Source of the DNA: Chloranthus sessilifolius | Taxonomy: Eukaryota > Streptophyta > Magnoliopsida > Chloranthales > Chloranthaceae | Assembly: GCA_021018995.1 (NCBI GenBank) | Contig: CM037588.1 | Coordinates: 79,395,765 to 79,459,764 of the forward strand | DNA: 64,000 nucleotides | Direction of reading: 5' to 3' | Shown: in pieces, positions 47,858-59,265 of the stretch | Layout: each line of letters starts with the position of its first letter | Position numbering within the stretch: the stretch's first letter is position 1 | Translations under genes and position numbers: made by a program | The notes under the pieces: model-generated | What the model saw: only the letters and a program-made list of their open reading frames with translations | Database searches by the model: none | What the model was told of the DNA's origin: nothing

Positions 47858-48585
47858 CGTTGACCCTCACAACCATCGTGCATTGCCAACTCATCTTGGA
47901 TTTTTGACTGAAGATTGTTGATGTAATGACCTACGCATTGTTCTTGCAATTCATTTAAATCCACATGTATCATAAAGAGATAGAATTCTTTCGTTTAGTT
48001 TGTGACGTTCTTATCACGTTGCAATAGATTTTGGCACCATTGCTAGAGATTACACATGTAGTTCGTAGGCAGGAATTTGTCATCGAAGATAGGTTTTCAT
48101 CTTTTCCTATGGCTTGCACTTCTCCTTTCCTCTTCCTATGTAGTTGGATATGGCATTCTCTTCCCATTGCGCAAGAGCATAGCTCAAAAATTCCACCGCT
48201 ACGATCTTGACCTACATTAATCAGGCAACTCATTCAAACCTAGAACATTCTTGATTCTACTTAATCAACCAATATAATGGTAGATGCCAAGTCTTTCATG
48301 GAATTCAGATACTTCTACTTTGATTCCACAGTCTCAATTGTGATCTAGGGTATGAGAATATTGATACATTGGCTGTAAATAGTCTCTGAGACAATGGAAC
48401 AATCGTCGCCATCCACAGAGTCTTTGATCGCTGTCTCTGCACGCACTGAGAAAATCTAGTCTTCGATTGATTTCCCCATTGCTTGGTCTAATCGGTCAAA
48501 TCATTGATTAGCTATTGAGGGTCTTCTCAGCACCACCTCTATCACTACTCAAAATCACCCTAGGGACAATTGCTTTGATACCAAT
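47858..48585 (-). pseudogene. Gypsy gag remnant with primer-binding site
   Basis: Minus strand: TTGGTATCAAAGC at 48571-48584 is a tRNA-iMet primer site. Further on, in changing frames, come DDKFLPTNYMC, TKEFYLFMIHVDLNELQEQ and YINNLQSKIQDELAMHD, which match the gag core order seen in gypsy elements (K.LP..Y, EF..L....DLNE, YI.GL...IQDEL). Frameshifts and stops are present. The sequence is lost at about 47858, beside the hAT end. Confidence 0.65.
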
Positions 48586-48730
48586 TGATGGAAATCACAT
48601 CTTGCTTCGATGTTGATTGATGATAAAGAAACAAATAACCCATATGAAACTAGAAGAGTGAAAATTAGAATAACCTATCTTCTTTAATAATTGTGAAATA
48701 AAGTCTGAAATAAAGAACCATCGTTTGTAA
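48586..48730 (-). mobile_element. LTR remnant adjoining the primer site
   Basis: The LTR side of the primer-binding site starts TGATGGAAATCACATC at 48586. Its outer end was not found; sequence resembling a plastid gene begins at about 48731, so the remnant may be only ~145 bp. Confidence 0.4.
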
Positions 48731-48816
48731 CCTCTTTCAAATTATACTAATTCATCCACCATTACTTCATCAAGGCCATGAATAAGAGCAATGCCATTGC
48801 CCACTTGAAGTACAAT
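48731..48816 (-). pseudogene. atpA: Plastid atpA-like fragment (ATP synthase CF1 alpha)
   Basis: The minus frame reads VLQVGNGIALIHGLDEVM followed by VDELV, a stop, then FERG. Plastid ATP synthase alpha has the same order (VLQVGDGIARIHGLDEVM..ELVEFEEG), about 23 of 29 positions by eye; the mitochondrial form differs more. Only the beta-barrel part of the N-terminus is present, without the nucleotide-binding domain. It is most simply a nuclear insertion of plastid DNA (NUPT). Sequence upstream in the same frame (48817-48945) I do not recognise. Confidence 0.55.
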
Positions 48817-50410
48817 GCTGATAGCACAGGTGCTCCATTTTCCGATTGAGGCTGAACCCAAACCTACGCTAAAGAGATGCCCATACACTAACAAGGGATC
48901 TATTAATTCTTGCGAAAAGGGGAGCTGTTGTGGTCCCCCTGGCATAAATTCTTGTATTTCAACACCATGTTACGGTTTCTATTAGAACTACTTCTCGATC
49001 CACTTCTGTTAAGCTTGATATTGGCTGTTCTAAGGCTAGTGTCTTTTCTCTCGGTTTCTTCTTGTATCATTCATACCAAATGACAATTTGAAATTACGTT
49101 GATACTTTCACATATTACGGGTAACGGATAAGACATCTCTATTTTTCACCAGGGGATCTCCAGAACTACAATTGCATAAGCTTTCAATTTGCCTGTAGCT
49201 CAACTGCAAGGTTGACAATATTGCAACCTTCAAATGACATGTGAATAACCCGGCCTCTCTTTGAAAGAAGGGGCACTTCCTGTTCTGTTCGTGCTTCAAA
49301 CAATTTTGTTTTCTCTATATTACCATACCTATTGTGTCAATAATGGCTAAGAATTGGTGATTAACACGGAAAGGGAGTACAAAGTACTTGGAATCTCACA
49401 AAATATTTACTTTTAGGGATTATTCATTCAAATTATTTCAAATAATTTGTATCTCGCTTAGACCAATCAATAGAGCTGAAGTTATAGTTGAAGCAATAAT
49501 TTGTAGAAACCGAAAGGACTGACGAAGTGAAGTGCCTTGCCTGAATGAGTCTCTGTTACCATTTCAATATTTGGTTTTGAGTCTCTGTGTTTGCGATTGT
49601 GTGATGGCCAAAATCGTTGGTTATTAGGGGCATCTCAAAAACGTCCATGTCAAAATATGGCTTTCAAATTAAGTTCGGAACTAGTGGATGCTGCCAAAGG
49701 GATTGAAATGTCATGAAAATAAGAAAAGATTCATAGAATGGTAGAGGCAAATAGAGCTTTTGCACAAATTTTTTTCGTTAGACTATGAATAGGATAATGA
49801 ACCCCTTTCATGTTTTTGGGTATCCTAGTCTAACCCAACTACTAACTCATCATAATCTAACCTATTTATTTTTCTAACTTGTTTTAGATAAAAGTTAATA
49901 GTTGACCGGAAAAAACTGAAAATAGAGGAGATAAAATGAGGGACTAATGTCAATTCTCTTGTTTCTCACAAATCCAATGAAATAGGTATCATGAGATGCT
50001 TCAATGATCAGGTGATTTAAGATCCCCTTTAATCCTTGTCAGCCAATCACAAGACATCACACTGTTTCCCTAATTTTTCTGCACAAAAAAGTTCCATTAT
50101 CAGACTCTCGATTTCTATTCTCAGCCCATTTTCCTACTTTCAAACCAATCAAATAATAACTAATTCCTGCATCCAATGACAATTCACCATAAAGTCTTCC
50201 CAACCAATTAAAATTATCTTAAATCTCGGATTAATTCTTTTGACCAACTGCATGACACTTCTGAAATCCATACCCAATTGCAATTCTTCTTAAATTTCAT
50301 ATTTATTCTGCACTATCCCTTCTTACCAATCGTATAGTCAAATCTTTTTTAAAAATAAATCTCATGAGGTATTTTAGTATAGCTTTAGGCTTATTCAATT
50401 AATTACAGGA
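48817..50410. other. Stretch without recognisable genes
   Basis: Short ORFs only, none with a domain I recognise. A minus-strand frame at 48945-48817 (MPGGPQQLPFSQELIDPLL...) is open into the atpA-like segment and may be part of the same insertion. The rest is AT-rich single-copy-looking sequence, possibly intron of the kinase gene. Confidence 0.5.
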
Positions 50411-50418
50411 ATCTCACG

Positions 50419-50646
50419 CAAGGATCAAAATATCGGGCAAAATTTCGGTTTCGGGCATGACTGAAACCGAAAATTTGGATAGAAATTTCGGCCGAAAACC
50501 GAAAATTTGGCCAAAATTTCGACTGAAAATTTGAGTCCCATACAAAATAGGACCGAAATTTCGGTCAAAGTTATCGTTTTGGTCAGGACCGAAACCGATA
50601 ATTTGGACCGAAATTTCTGTCATTTCGGCCGAAATTTTGATCCTTT
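50419..50646. mobile_element. hAT MITE, 228 bp, with perfect 8-bp target duplication
   Basis: The ends are CAAGGATCAAAAT...and ...ATTTTGATCCTTT, flanked by ATCTCACG at 50411-50418 and 50647-50654. The interior is a series of CCGAAATTTCGG-type palindromes. The 8-bp duplication is diagnostic of the hAT superfamily. The termini resemble the larger hAT element at 42889 and the MITE at 62129. Confidence 0.92.
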
Positions 50647-50654
50647 ATCTCACG

Positions 50655-51067
50655 TGCCACTTTAATGAGTCGTGTGTTTCCGTTTTTTAAATTCCGTAGT
50701 TATTTTTTCCTGTAAGGGCCTATAACAGGCCCATTAGGCCATTTCATGCCTTGTTCTGCTACAGCCTACAGGTCTGCAACTTCTCATCCAATATTGTAAA
50801 CTTTTTTGGTTTTTTTTTTTAATTATTTTGTTTTTTTTTTTCTTCTTCTTCATTCCCCTTCCTACGATTGCATCAAGATTTGCCATGAAAATATGATTTC
50901 TTTAATACCCATTTATCACTGTCATTGGACCACCCTCCATTATAGTGGGAATTAAGTGACGGTTGAGTAAATGTACCCATTTGACAGGGAGCACAATTCC
51001 ATTTTATTCAAATCAATTGTAACTCCTTTTTTTTTTGCTTTGCAAATCAAACTCTTGAACAAGAACA
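50655..51067. other. Short stretch without recognisable features
   Basis: Contains T-rich runs (50795-50860) only. I see no gene or element border before the target duplication at 51068. Confidence 0.6.
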
Positions 51068-53626
51068 TTTTGTGCGACAACCCGATTTTCCCGACACATT
51101 TTTTTTTCCTCAAACATGGATCTCCGAGAAAATTGGACCGTCGGGTCGTACAGATCACGATCCGAATACAGAACACTTGGTACATCCACACACATGCAGA
51201 AATCAAAGCAGATAATACATGGCATAATTAAAATCTCCAGTTCTAATATCCAACATAAACAGTAAACTAAAACAAACCACCGGTGATAGCCAACCATCAC
51301 CTAACAGTGGTGTACCATACATGTACAATAACATGAATGTACCAAGCCCGAACTTACCAAAATCCACAATGTACTAATTCAACAATCCCAGAAATCTTAC
51401 AAGTCCTTAAGTCCTCCATCCTCAAGTCCAATGTCCTGATAAGTGTTATACCTGTGACGTATAGTCGGGTGAGCTAACAGTCTAAGCTCAGTGGAGAAAA
51501 TTGATACCAATATACATCTCATCAGTCATGCATAGATTCAAAGACAAAGATCAAAACATTTTTATATTAAAACTAATGACATTTTCATACTCAAAATAGA
51601 AACTGAATTCAAAGTACCTTTTTCTTTCAAAACCTAAACTGATTTCAAATGCCTTTTCTTATCAAAACTTAAACTGATTTCAAATGCCTTTGCTTATCAA
51701 GACAAAATTGATTTCAAAAGCCTTTTCTTATCAAAACGAAACTGATTTCAAATGCATTTTCTCACTAAAGAAAACATCGTATCAAAACAGGGTGTTTTGT
51801 TCATGTCAAAACGGAAAAGAATTTATTGAGCACACTCACGTGTCTTATCTTTGATTTACTGAATTCGATTCACATTCACTTACATGTCTTATCTTGATTT
51901 TACTGAGTTCGATTTTTATTTGCTTATATGTCTTATCTTGGTTTTTCTGGTTCGACTGCGCCCTAGCGGCCCACAGATTACTTATAATCCGCCCATAGCG
52001 GTCCACAAATACACATAATCTGCCCATAGCGGTCCACAGATACATAATCCGTCCACAGCGGTTCACACACACATAATCCGCCCATAGCGATCCACTTCAA
52101 TTTTCTTGACTTATAGTTCGATTCACGGAGAGTTCGATCCAAGGCGTACGTAAATCCCGCCACAGCAATCTAAGGTTGTACAGAGATATCCAGAATTGTA
52201 TGTAAATCCCGCTAGAGCGGTCCAAGGACGTACATAGATACGAAAATGTTCAAAGGAGTACGTAAATCCCGCCAAAGCGGTCCAAGGGCGTACATAAATA
52301 CAAAGGGGTCCAAGGGAGTACGTAAATCCCGCCAAAGCGGTCAAAGGGCGTACATATATCCCGCCAAAGCGGTCCTAAGGTGTACTTATAATTTGTTTCA
52401 AATTTAACTTCTGAGTTCGATTCAAGGTTTATATTCGATTTGCGTTCAGATTCATAAAACGAAATACAAGTTTTTGAAACCATATAAATAAAGTTCATCA
52501 CTCGGATGTAAATTTCAAGTTCACTAATCATTTTTCAAAAGCGGATTCAGATTTTGGATATCAGCAAGTTCAAATACTAAATCAAAACTTATCATATTTC
52601 ATTCGATCATATCAAGCATCTATAAAATTAAATAAAAAATCCAATTGTGTATGGAACTTTCCCCACCTTTGTTCACGAGACATGCAAAACGATTCAACTT
52701 TCCTGTGCAAGTATTCTCGATTCTCAACCTACATCACATTCATGATACTGGATTAAGGATTGATCTTAATTTCTAACAACTTCGACGCATTTAAGTGTTT
52801 TCTCGAAATCGAGGTAGAAACGGACAAGTTCGTGCTAACTTACTCCTTGACCCATATTCCCGCTCAATTTTGACCCTCAAAACATTTGATTCATGAGTTG
52901 GTTAATTCACAAAGGTTGTAGACCAGGTTGTCCTCTATCCAACGCCGCGAGAATCGCGTTAATCGGAGTTCGGGGTCAAAAGTTATGACCAAAATACCGA
53001 GCAGGTGTCGGCACTTCAGTCACAGTCACGCGAGCGACTTTCAAGTCGGGACCAAATTATTTATTTATTTATTTTTTTTTGAAGGCATCTCGCGCGTGCG
53101 ACTATACGTGATTTTGCACGATTTTTAGCTTTTAAAACCCATTTTTTCCTACAAAAATCCCCAAAAATCATGCACATACATCTCCAATCACCCATAAATC
53201 AAACCTAAACTAATTCTACACTATCAAAACATGAATCTTACCTTCTAATTCGTGTGAGCAACACCTATTGAAATCGAAATCGAAGAATCGACTTCTACTC
53301 CACGTTCGCCGACTTGTTGAAATCCTTCGATTTCTTTGATCGTAGCTAACTTAGATCGAACCTCCTCAATCTCCACGTTGCCCCCAACCCATTCAACGGC
53401 TCCCTTGAGCGAAATAGAACGATCTAAAACGACGTCCCCGAAGTTTGGGTTTGGGGGGGGGGGGTCTCTTGGTCATGACCGCGGCAAATACCGGCGTTCT
53501 CTCGCGGTAAATGTAAGAAGAAGACGAAGTTGATTGAGAGGGGGATCGACATACGCGAAGCGAAGAAAAGGGCAAGGGTTTCTTCTCTTTCTCTTCTCTT
53601 TCTGTCTCCCAACCGTTCAAGCAAAT

Positions 53627-53658
53627 GAAACTTCCAAAGGAAGTTTCACTTTATATAC
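53627..53658 (-). promoter_or_regulatory. LTR core promoter with palindrome
   Basis: The minus-strand TATA box TATATAAAG is followed by GAAACTTCC, a three-base loop, and GGAAGTTTC (53627-53647). The identical arrangement is at 58849-58880 in the other LTR. The GAA..TTC spacing inside each arm resembles half of a heat-shock element, but the two arms are not in the usual 5-bp phase. Confidence 0.6.
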
Positions 53659-53813
53659 AAATGAGCTTGGGTTTGGTGTAAAGCTTGCACACCGAATGAC
53701 ATATAAGCTCTAATCATTTGGTTTGGTGCAAAACTAATACACAAACACAGTGTATAAGCTCTTATCACAAGGGCCCAAAATAACGTACCCTTGCGCAACT
53801 AATCGCACCATTG

Positions 53814-53913
<100 letters not shown>

Positions 53914-54018
53914 CTTTTCGCAATTAAAAGTCTAAAATTTCCAAGTATGTGGTGCATACATTGTTATGCGCATACATTCACTTAACGTATTTTGGTTTAG
54001 AAATTTTGGGTTGTTACA

Positions 54019-54716
54019 TTCTTCCCACCTTAAAGAATTTTCATCCTCGAAAATTTACGTATCCTTAGTCAAAGAGGTATGGATACTTGGTAGTATCAAA
54101 CAAGGGTAGTCACATCCTCCAAGAGTCAACGATTCATCATGAACGAAAATTTGTAGTCATTACATTCTCCCCTCCTGATAAAAATTTTCGTCCTTGAAAA
54201 TTAACGACGACATTTCCGAACGCTAACTCAATCTATTATACATGAGCTTTCACAATAACCTACATCGGCAACATGGTAGTCACAATGATGAACAAAACCC
54301 ACTAACAATGTTTCACATTAGTAAGAATTTACGCACATCGATGAAACAAACTCATGCACCCTGAACGAAAGAAACGAATTTCTAATAGAGGATCCACCAC
54401 TAATACCATAGTAAGACCACACATTATACACAGAGGACCCACACTTGTCCTATGCTAAGTTCATTCTCATAATCATTCAATTAAACTATCCACGTTTAGT
54501 CCACAACAAAAATCTAATGTATCCACAACCAATTTATCAACCATCCTGCAAAATAAAACATATCCCTTGCAAGGTATCCGTTGCACATTCCATAAACATA
54601 CATCTAAGAGCTGATCTAATAGTATCGATCAGACATCCAAATCAAAAGATTACCATTACTGGGACAAAACGAACAAGGACATGATATATGCGTCACTTGT
54701 ATGTACCGATGGGTTC
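54019..54716 (-). other. Non-coding 3' interior of the gag-only element with polypurine tract
   Basis: On the minus strand the tract AAGGTGGGAAGAA abuts the 3' LTR start TGTAACAACCC at 54018, as expected for plus-strand priming. A second similar purine stretch (AGGAGGGGAGAATG) lies near 54170. No coding frame of note. Confidence 0.75.
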
Positions 54717-55826
54717 TCACGCCGAAGTCGTCCTGTCCTTCTTCGGCTCCGGGCAGCCCCTTATCTGATGCCCCATTTGGCCACAATTGAAGCATGCGCC
54801 CGTGGTCCACTTACACTTGACTGCTCGATGCCGTCTCCCGCATTGTGGGCATGATTTACCGGCTGCAAATGAAGAGGTGGGTGGAGCCTGTTGTATTCGT
54901 GGCACTCCAGTTGTCGTAAGATTCGAAGAGCGAAAGGTCACTGCAGGCGTGGACATAGGCAGTCCTGCATACACGGTCTGAGTAGGCTGAGGGGGTGCTG
55001 GCATTAAGATCCTTGGTATCTCGTTTGTCTGCTCGTGAGCATATGACTGCATTTGACTTGCTCTGCCTCTACTCTGGTAGTCCCTTCTCTTATACATTTC
55101 CTCAATATCTTTTTCGGCAACTAGAGACTTACCTATCACGGCTCCATACGTTTCCAATTCTAACACTGAAATTCTATCTCGTATGTTCGGCCTTAAGCCG
55201 CGTTCAAATTTATTAGCCTTTATCAGGTCTGTGGCCACATATTCTGGGGCAAACTTTGACAACCTTGTAAATTCCGTCCCATACACTCTTACGGGCATTT
55301 CCCCTTCTTCCAAATTCATAAACTTCACCACCATCTAACTTCTCACTTGCTTGGGAAAGTATTCCTTGTTGAACACGTCGACAAATTCCTCCCACGTCCA
55401 TAACCCACCAGGGTTATCCTGCTTTGTGATCCTTGACACTGACTTCCACCAAAGATCAGCTTCACCTTCTAACTGAAAAGAAGCCCAACTCACTTTTTCC
55501 TCCTCAGTACACGGCAATCGTAGAAGAAGCTTCTCGATCTGGTTCAGTCATTTCTCCGCTTCAAGCGGATCAATCTGACCGTAAAAGCTAGGAGGTCTCA
55601 TCCTTCTAAGCTCTACAAATGTTGATGGCGTAGGTGGAGACGACTGCTGATGATTATTTGTATTATTCGTAGTCATCCGCGCCGTTTGTTGGGCCATCGC
55701 ATTGGCCACGGCTTCCATGGCTTGTGTCATTCTTTCTTCTCTTCCATCCTCTCCCCCAAATGGGGTAGCATTCACTTCCATCACGAATTCTCTACCACCT
55801 CTTGGTCGTCTACCTCTACCAGACAT
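54717..55826 (-). pseudogene. gag of the gag-only element, one frame with two stops
   Basis: From ATG 55826 the single frame runs 370 codons to 54717. It has an Arg/Gly-rich start (MSGRGRRPRGG), then FVELRRMRPPSFYGQIDPLEAE, VSWASFQLEGEADLWWKS, FVDVFNKEYFP, YGTEFTRLSKFAPEYVA and LRPNIRDRISVLELETYG. It closes with zinc knuckles CPQCGRRHRAVKC and CFNCGQMGHQIRGC. Gag forms the particle and binds element RNA. The only breaks are TGA at 55548-55550 (Trp in relatives) and TAG at 55335-55337 (probably Gln). No frameshift is seen, so it decayed recently or was maintained. No pol follows. Confidence 0.9.
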
Positions 55827-56005
55827 AATGATTTGTTACAATGCAACAAAAGCTTCAATTAACAACTGGTTACCATATTCGAACAGAACTCTTAAAATAT
55901 CACAGCTTTTTCTCTGACGGAATCTAATATCACATCTCTGGACCTATGACCACATTTCTGCACCTACAGCTAGGGCTCTCAGTCTCCCGCAAGACTTAAA
56001 GCCTA

Positions 56006-56121
56006 AGCTTTGATACCAACTGTGACAGAGTCACAGTTGGGTCTCCTGTGTCCGGATAGAATCTAGTGTCATAGCTTTTAGTCCTAATAAGACCTAACGC
56101 TTAAGCTTTGATACCAACTAT
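56006..56121 (-). other. Primer-binding site, present twice
   Basis: TTGGTATCAAAGC (minus) abuts the 5' LTR at 56108-56120. A second identical copy in GCTTTGATACCAACTGTGACA lies about 95 bp further inside (56008-56028), next to a GACCTAA/GACTTAAAGCC context repeated at both places. The inner copy is also followed by TGTGACAGAG, resembling an LTR edge. Confidence 0.75.
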
Positions 56122-59037
56122 GACAACCCGATTTTCCCGACACATTTTTTTTTCTTAAACATGGATCTCCGGGAAAAACCGGACCGTCGGGTCGTATAGA
56201 TCACGATTCGAATACAGAACACTTGGTACATCCACACACATGCAGAAATCAAAGCAGATAATACATGACATAATTAAAATCTCCAGTTCTAATATCTAAC
56301 ATGAACAATAAATTAAAACAAACCACCGGTGATGGCCAACCATCACCTAACAGTGGTGTACCATACATGTATAATAACATGAACGTACTAGCCCCGAACT
56401 TACCAAAATCCACAATGTACTAATTCTACGAACCCGGAAATCTTACAAGTCCTCAAGTCCAATGTCCTGATAAGTGTTATACCTGTGACGTATAGTTGGG
56501 GTGAGCTAACAGTCTAAGTTCAGTGGAGAAAACTGATACCAATATACATCTCATCAGCCATGCATAGATTCAAAGACAAAGATCAAAACATTTTTATATT
56601 AAAACTGATGACATTTTCATACTCAAAATAGAAACTGAATTCAAAGTACCTTTTTCTTTCAAAACCTAAACTGATTTCAAATGCTTTTTCTTATCAAAAC
56701 TTAAACTGATTTCAAATGCTTTTCCTTATCAAGACGAAACTGATTTCAAAAGCCTTTTCTTATCAAAACAAAACTGATTTCAAATGCATTTTCTCACTAA
56801 AGAAAACTTCGTATCAAAATAGGGTGTTTTGTTCAAGTCAAAACGGAAAAGAATTTACTGAGCACATTCACATGTCTTATCTTTGATTTACTGAATTCGA
56901 TTCACATTCACTTACATGTCTTATCTTGATTTTACTGAGTTCGATTCTTATTTGCTTACATGTCTTATCTTAGTTTTTCCGATTCGACTCTGCCCATAGC
57001 GGTCCACAGATACACATAATCCGCCCATAGCGGTCCACAGACACATAATCCGCCCACAGCGGTCCACACACACACATAATCCGCCCATAGCACTCTACTT
57101 CAATTTTCTTGACTTATAGTTCGATTCACGGAGAGTTCGATCCAAGGCGTACATAAATCCCGCCAGAGCAGTCTAAGGGCGTACATAGATCCCGCCAGAG
57201 CGGTCCAACGGTGTATAGAGATATCCAGAATTGTACGTAAATCCCGCCAGAGCGGTCCAAGGGCGTACATAGATACGAAAATGTCCAAAGGAGTACGTAA
57301 ATCCCGCCAAAGTGGTCCAAAGGTGTACATCAATACAAAGGTGTCCAAGGGAGTACGTAAATCCCGCCAAAGCAGTCCAAGGGCGTACATATATCCCGCC
57401 AAAGCGGCCCAAAGGTGTACTTATAATTTGTTTCAAATTTAATTTCTGATTTCGATTCAAGGTTTATATTCGATTTGCGTTCAGATTCATATACATATTC
57501 GACTTTGTGCATTGTGCTTAGTTCATCGCAATTGTTATAATTCAGGTATCAAACGAAATACAAGTTTTTGAAACCATATAAATAAAGCTCATCACTCAGA
57601 TGTAAATTTCAAGTTCACTAATCATTTTTCAAAAGCAGATTCAGATTTTGGATATCAACAAGTTCAAATACTAATTCATGTTCAAATCAAAACTTATCAT
57701 ATTTCATTCGATCATATGAAACATTTATGAAATTAAATAAAAAATGCAATTGTGCATGAGACTTTCCCCACCTTTGTTCATGAGACACGCAAAACGATGC
57801 AACTTTCCCGTGCAAGTATTCTCGATTCTCAACCTACATCACATTCATGATAATGCATTAAGGATTGATCTTAATTTCTAACAACTCCGACGCATCTAAG
57901 TGTTCTCTCGAAATCGAGGCGGAAACGGGCAAGTTCGTGCTAACTTAGACCTTGACCCATATTCCTGCTCAATTTTTACCCTCAAACATTTGATTCATGA
58001 GTTGATTAATTCACAAAAGTTGTAAAGCTCGTTGTCCTCTATCCAATGCCGCGAGAATAGCGTCAATCGAATTTCGAGGTCAAAAGTTATGACCAAAATA
58101 CAGAGCAGGTGTCGACACTTCAGTCACAGTCATGTGAGCGACTTTATGAGCGGCTTCCCTGTCGCGCCAGCGACTTCCAAGTCACGTGAGCGACTTCCAG
58201 GTCACGCGAGCGACTTTCAAGTAAGGACCAAATTATTATTATTATTATTTTTTTTATTTTTTATTTTTTTATTTTTTCTGAAGGCATCTCGCTCGCGCGA
58301 GTTCCAACTCGTGGGCGAGACTGTGCGCGATTTTTAGCTTCTAAAACCCATTTTTTCCTACAAAAATCCCCAAAAATCATGCACACACATCTCCAATCAC
58401 CCATAAATCAAACCTAAACTAATTCTACGCTATCAAAACATGAATCTTACCTTCTAATTCGTGCGAGCAATGCCTATTGAAACTGAAATCGAAGAATCGA
58501 CTTCTCCTCTCCACATTCGCCCGATTTCTTGAAACCCTTTGATTTCTTTGATTGTAGCTAGCGGAGATCGAACCTCCTCAATCTCCACGATGCCCCCTTA
58601 CCATTTAATGACTCCCTTTAGCGAAATAGAACGATGTAGAACGAGGTCCCTGGAGTTTGGGTTTCAAATGGAAAAGGGGGTTTGGGGGGGTCTCTTGGTT
58701 GTGACCGCGGCAAATACCGGCGTTCTCTCGCGGTAAATCTAAGAAGAAGATGAAGTTGATTGAGAGGGGGATTGACACTCGCGAAGCGATGAAGAGGGCA
58801 GGGGTTTCTTCTCTTTATCTTTTCTTTCTCCCAACCGTTCAAGCAAATGAAACTTCCAAAGGAAGTTTCACTTTATATACAAATGAGCTTGGGTTTGGTG
58901 TAAAGCTTGCACACCGAACGGCGTATAAGCTCTCTAATCATTTGGTTTGGTGAAAAACTAATACACCAACACGGTGTATAAGTTCTTATCACAAGGGCGC
59001 AAAATAACGTGCCCTTGCGCAACTAATCGCACCATTG

Positions 59038-59081
<44 letters not shown>

Positions 59082-59260
59082 CTTTTCGCAATTAAAATAG
59101 TCTAAAATTTCCAAGTGTGTGGTGCATACATTGTTATATATATATATATAATCTTTTCGCAATTAAAATAGTCTAAAATTTCCAAATGTGTGGTGCATGC
59201 ATTGTTAAGTGCATACATTCACTTCATGTATTTTGGTTTAGAAATTTTTGGTTGTTAACA
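56122..59260 (-). mobile_element. 5' LTR of the gag-only element, 3139 bp
   Basis: It is collinear with 51073-54018 and longer by 193 bp. Differences: six CCCGCC...GCGGTCC units (57150-57415) versus five; an expanded GCGAGCGACTT cluster (58125-58325) versus one or two copies; a shorter (TA)n; and a ~75-bp direct duplication at 59078-59200 (AATCTTTTCGCAATTAAAAT occurs twice). TATA box (minus) at about 58873, with the same palindrome at 58849-58869. Confidence 0.9.
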
Positions 59261-59265
59261 TTTTG

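Noticed and set aside
42881..47870. 8-bp target duplication for the large hAT element
   Set aside because: Left TTGATGCC and the sequences on the right match only partly at any offset tried.
51960..52530. ORFs with repeated CTPLDRFGGIYV-type peptides (also 57100-57512)
   Set aside because: They are translations of the tandem CCCGCC...GCGG units in the LTRs and appear in several frames.
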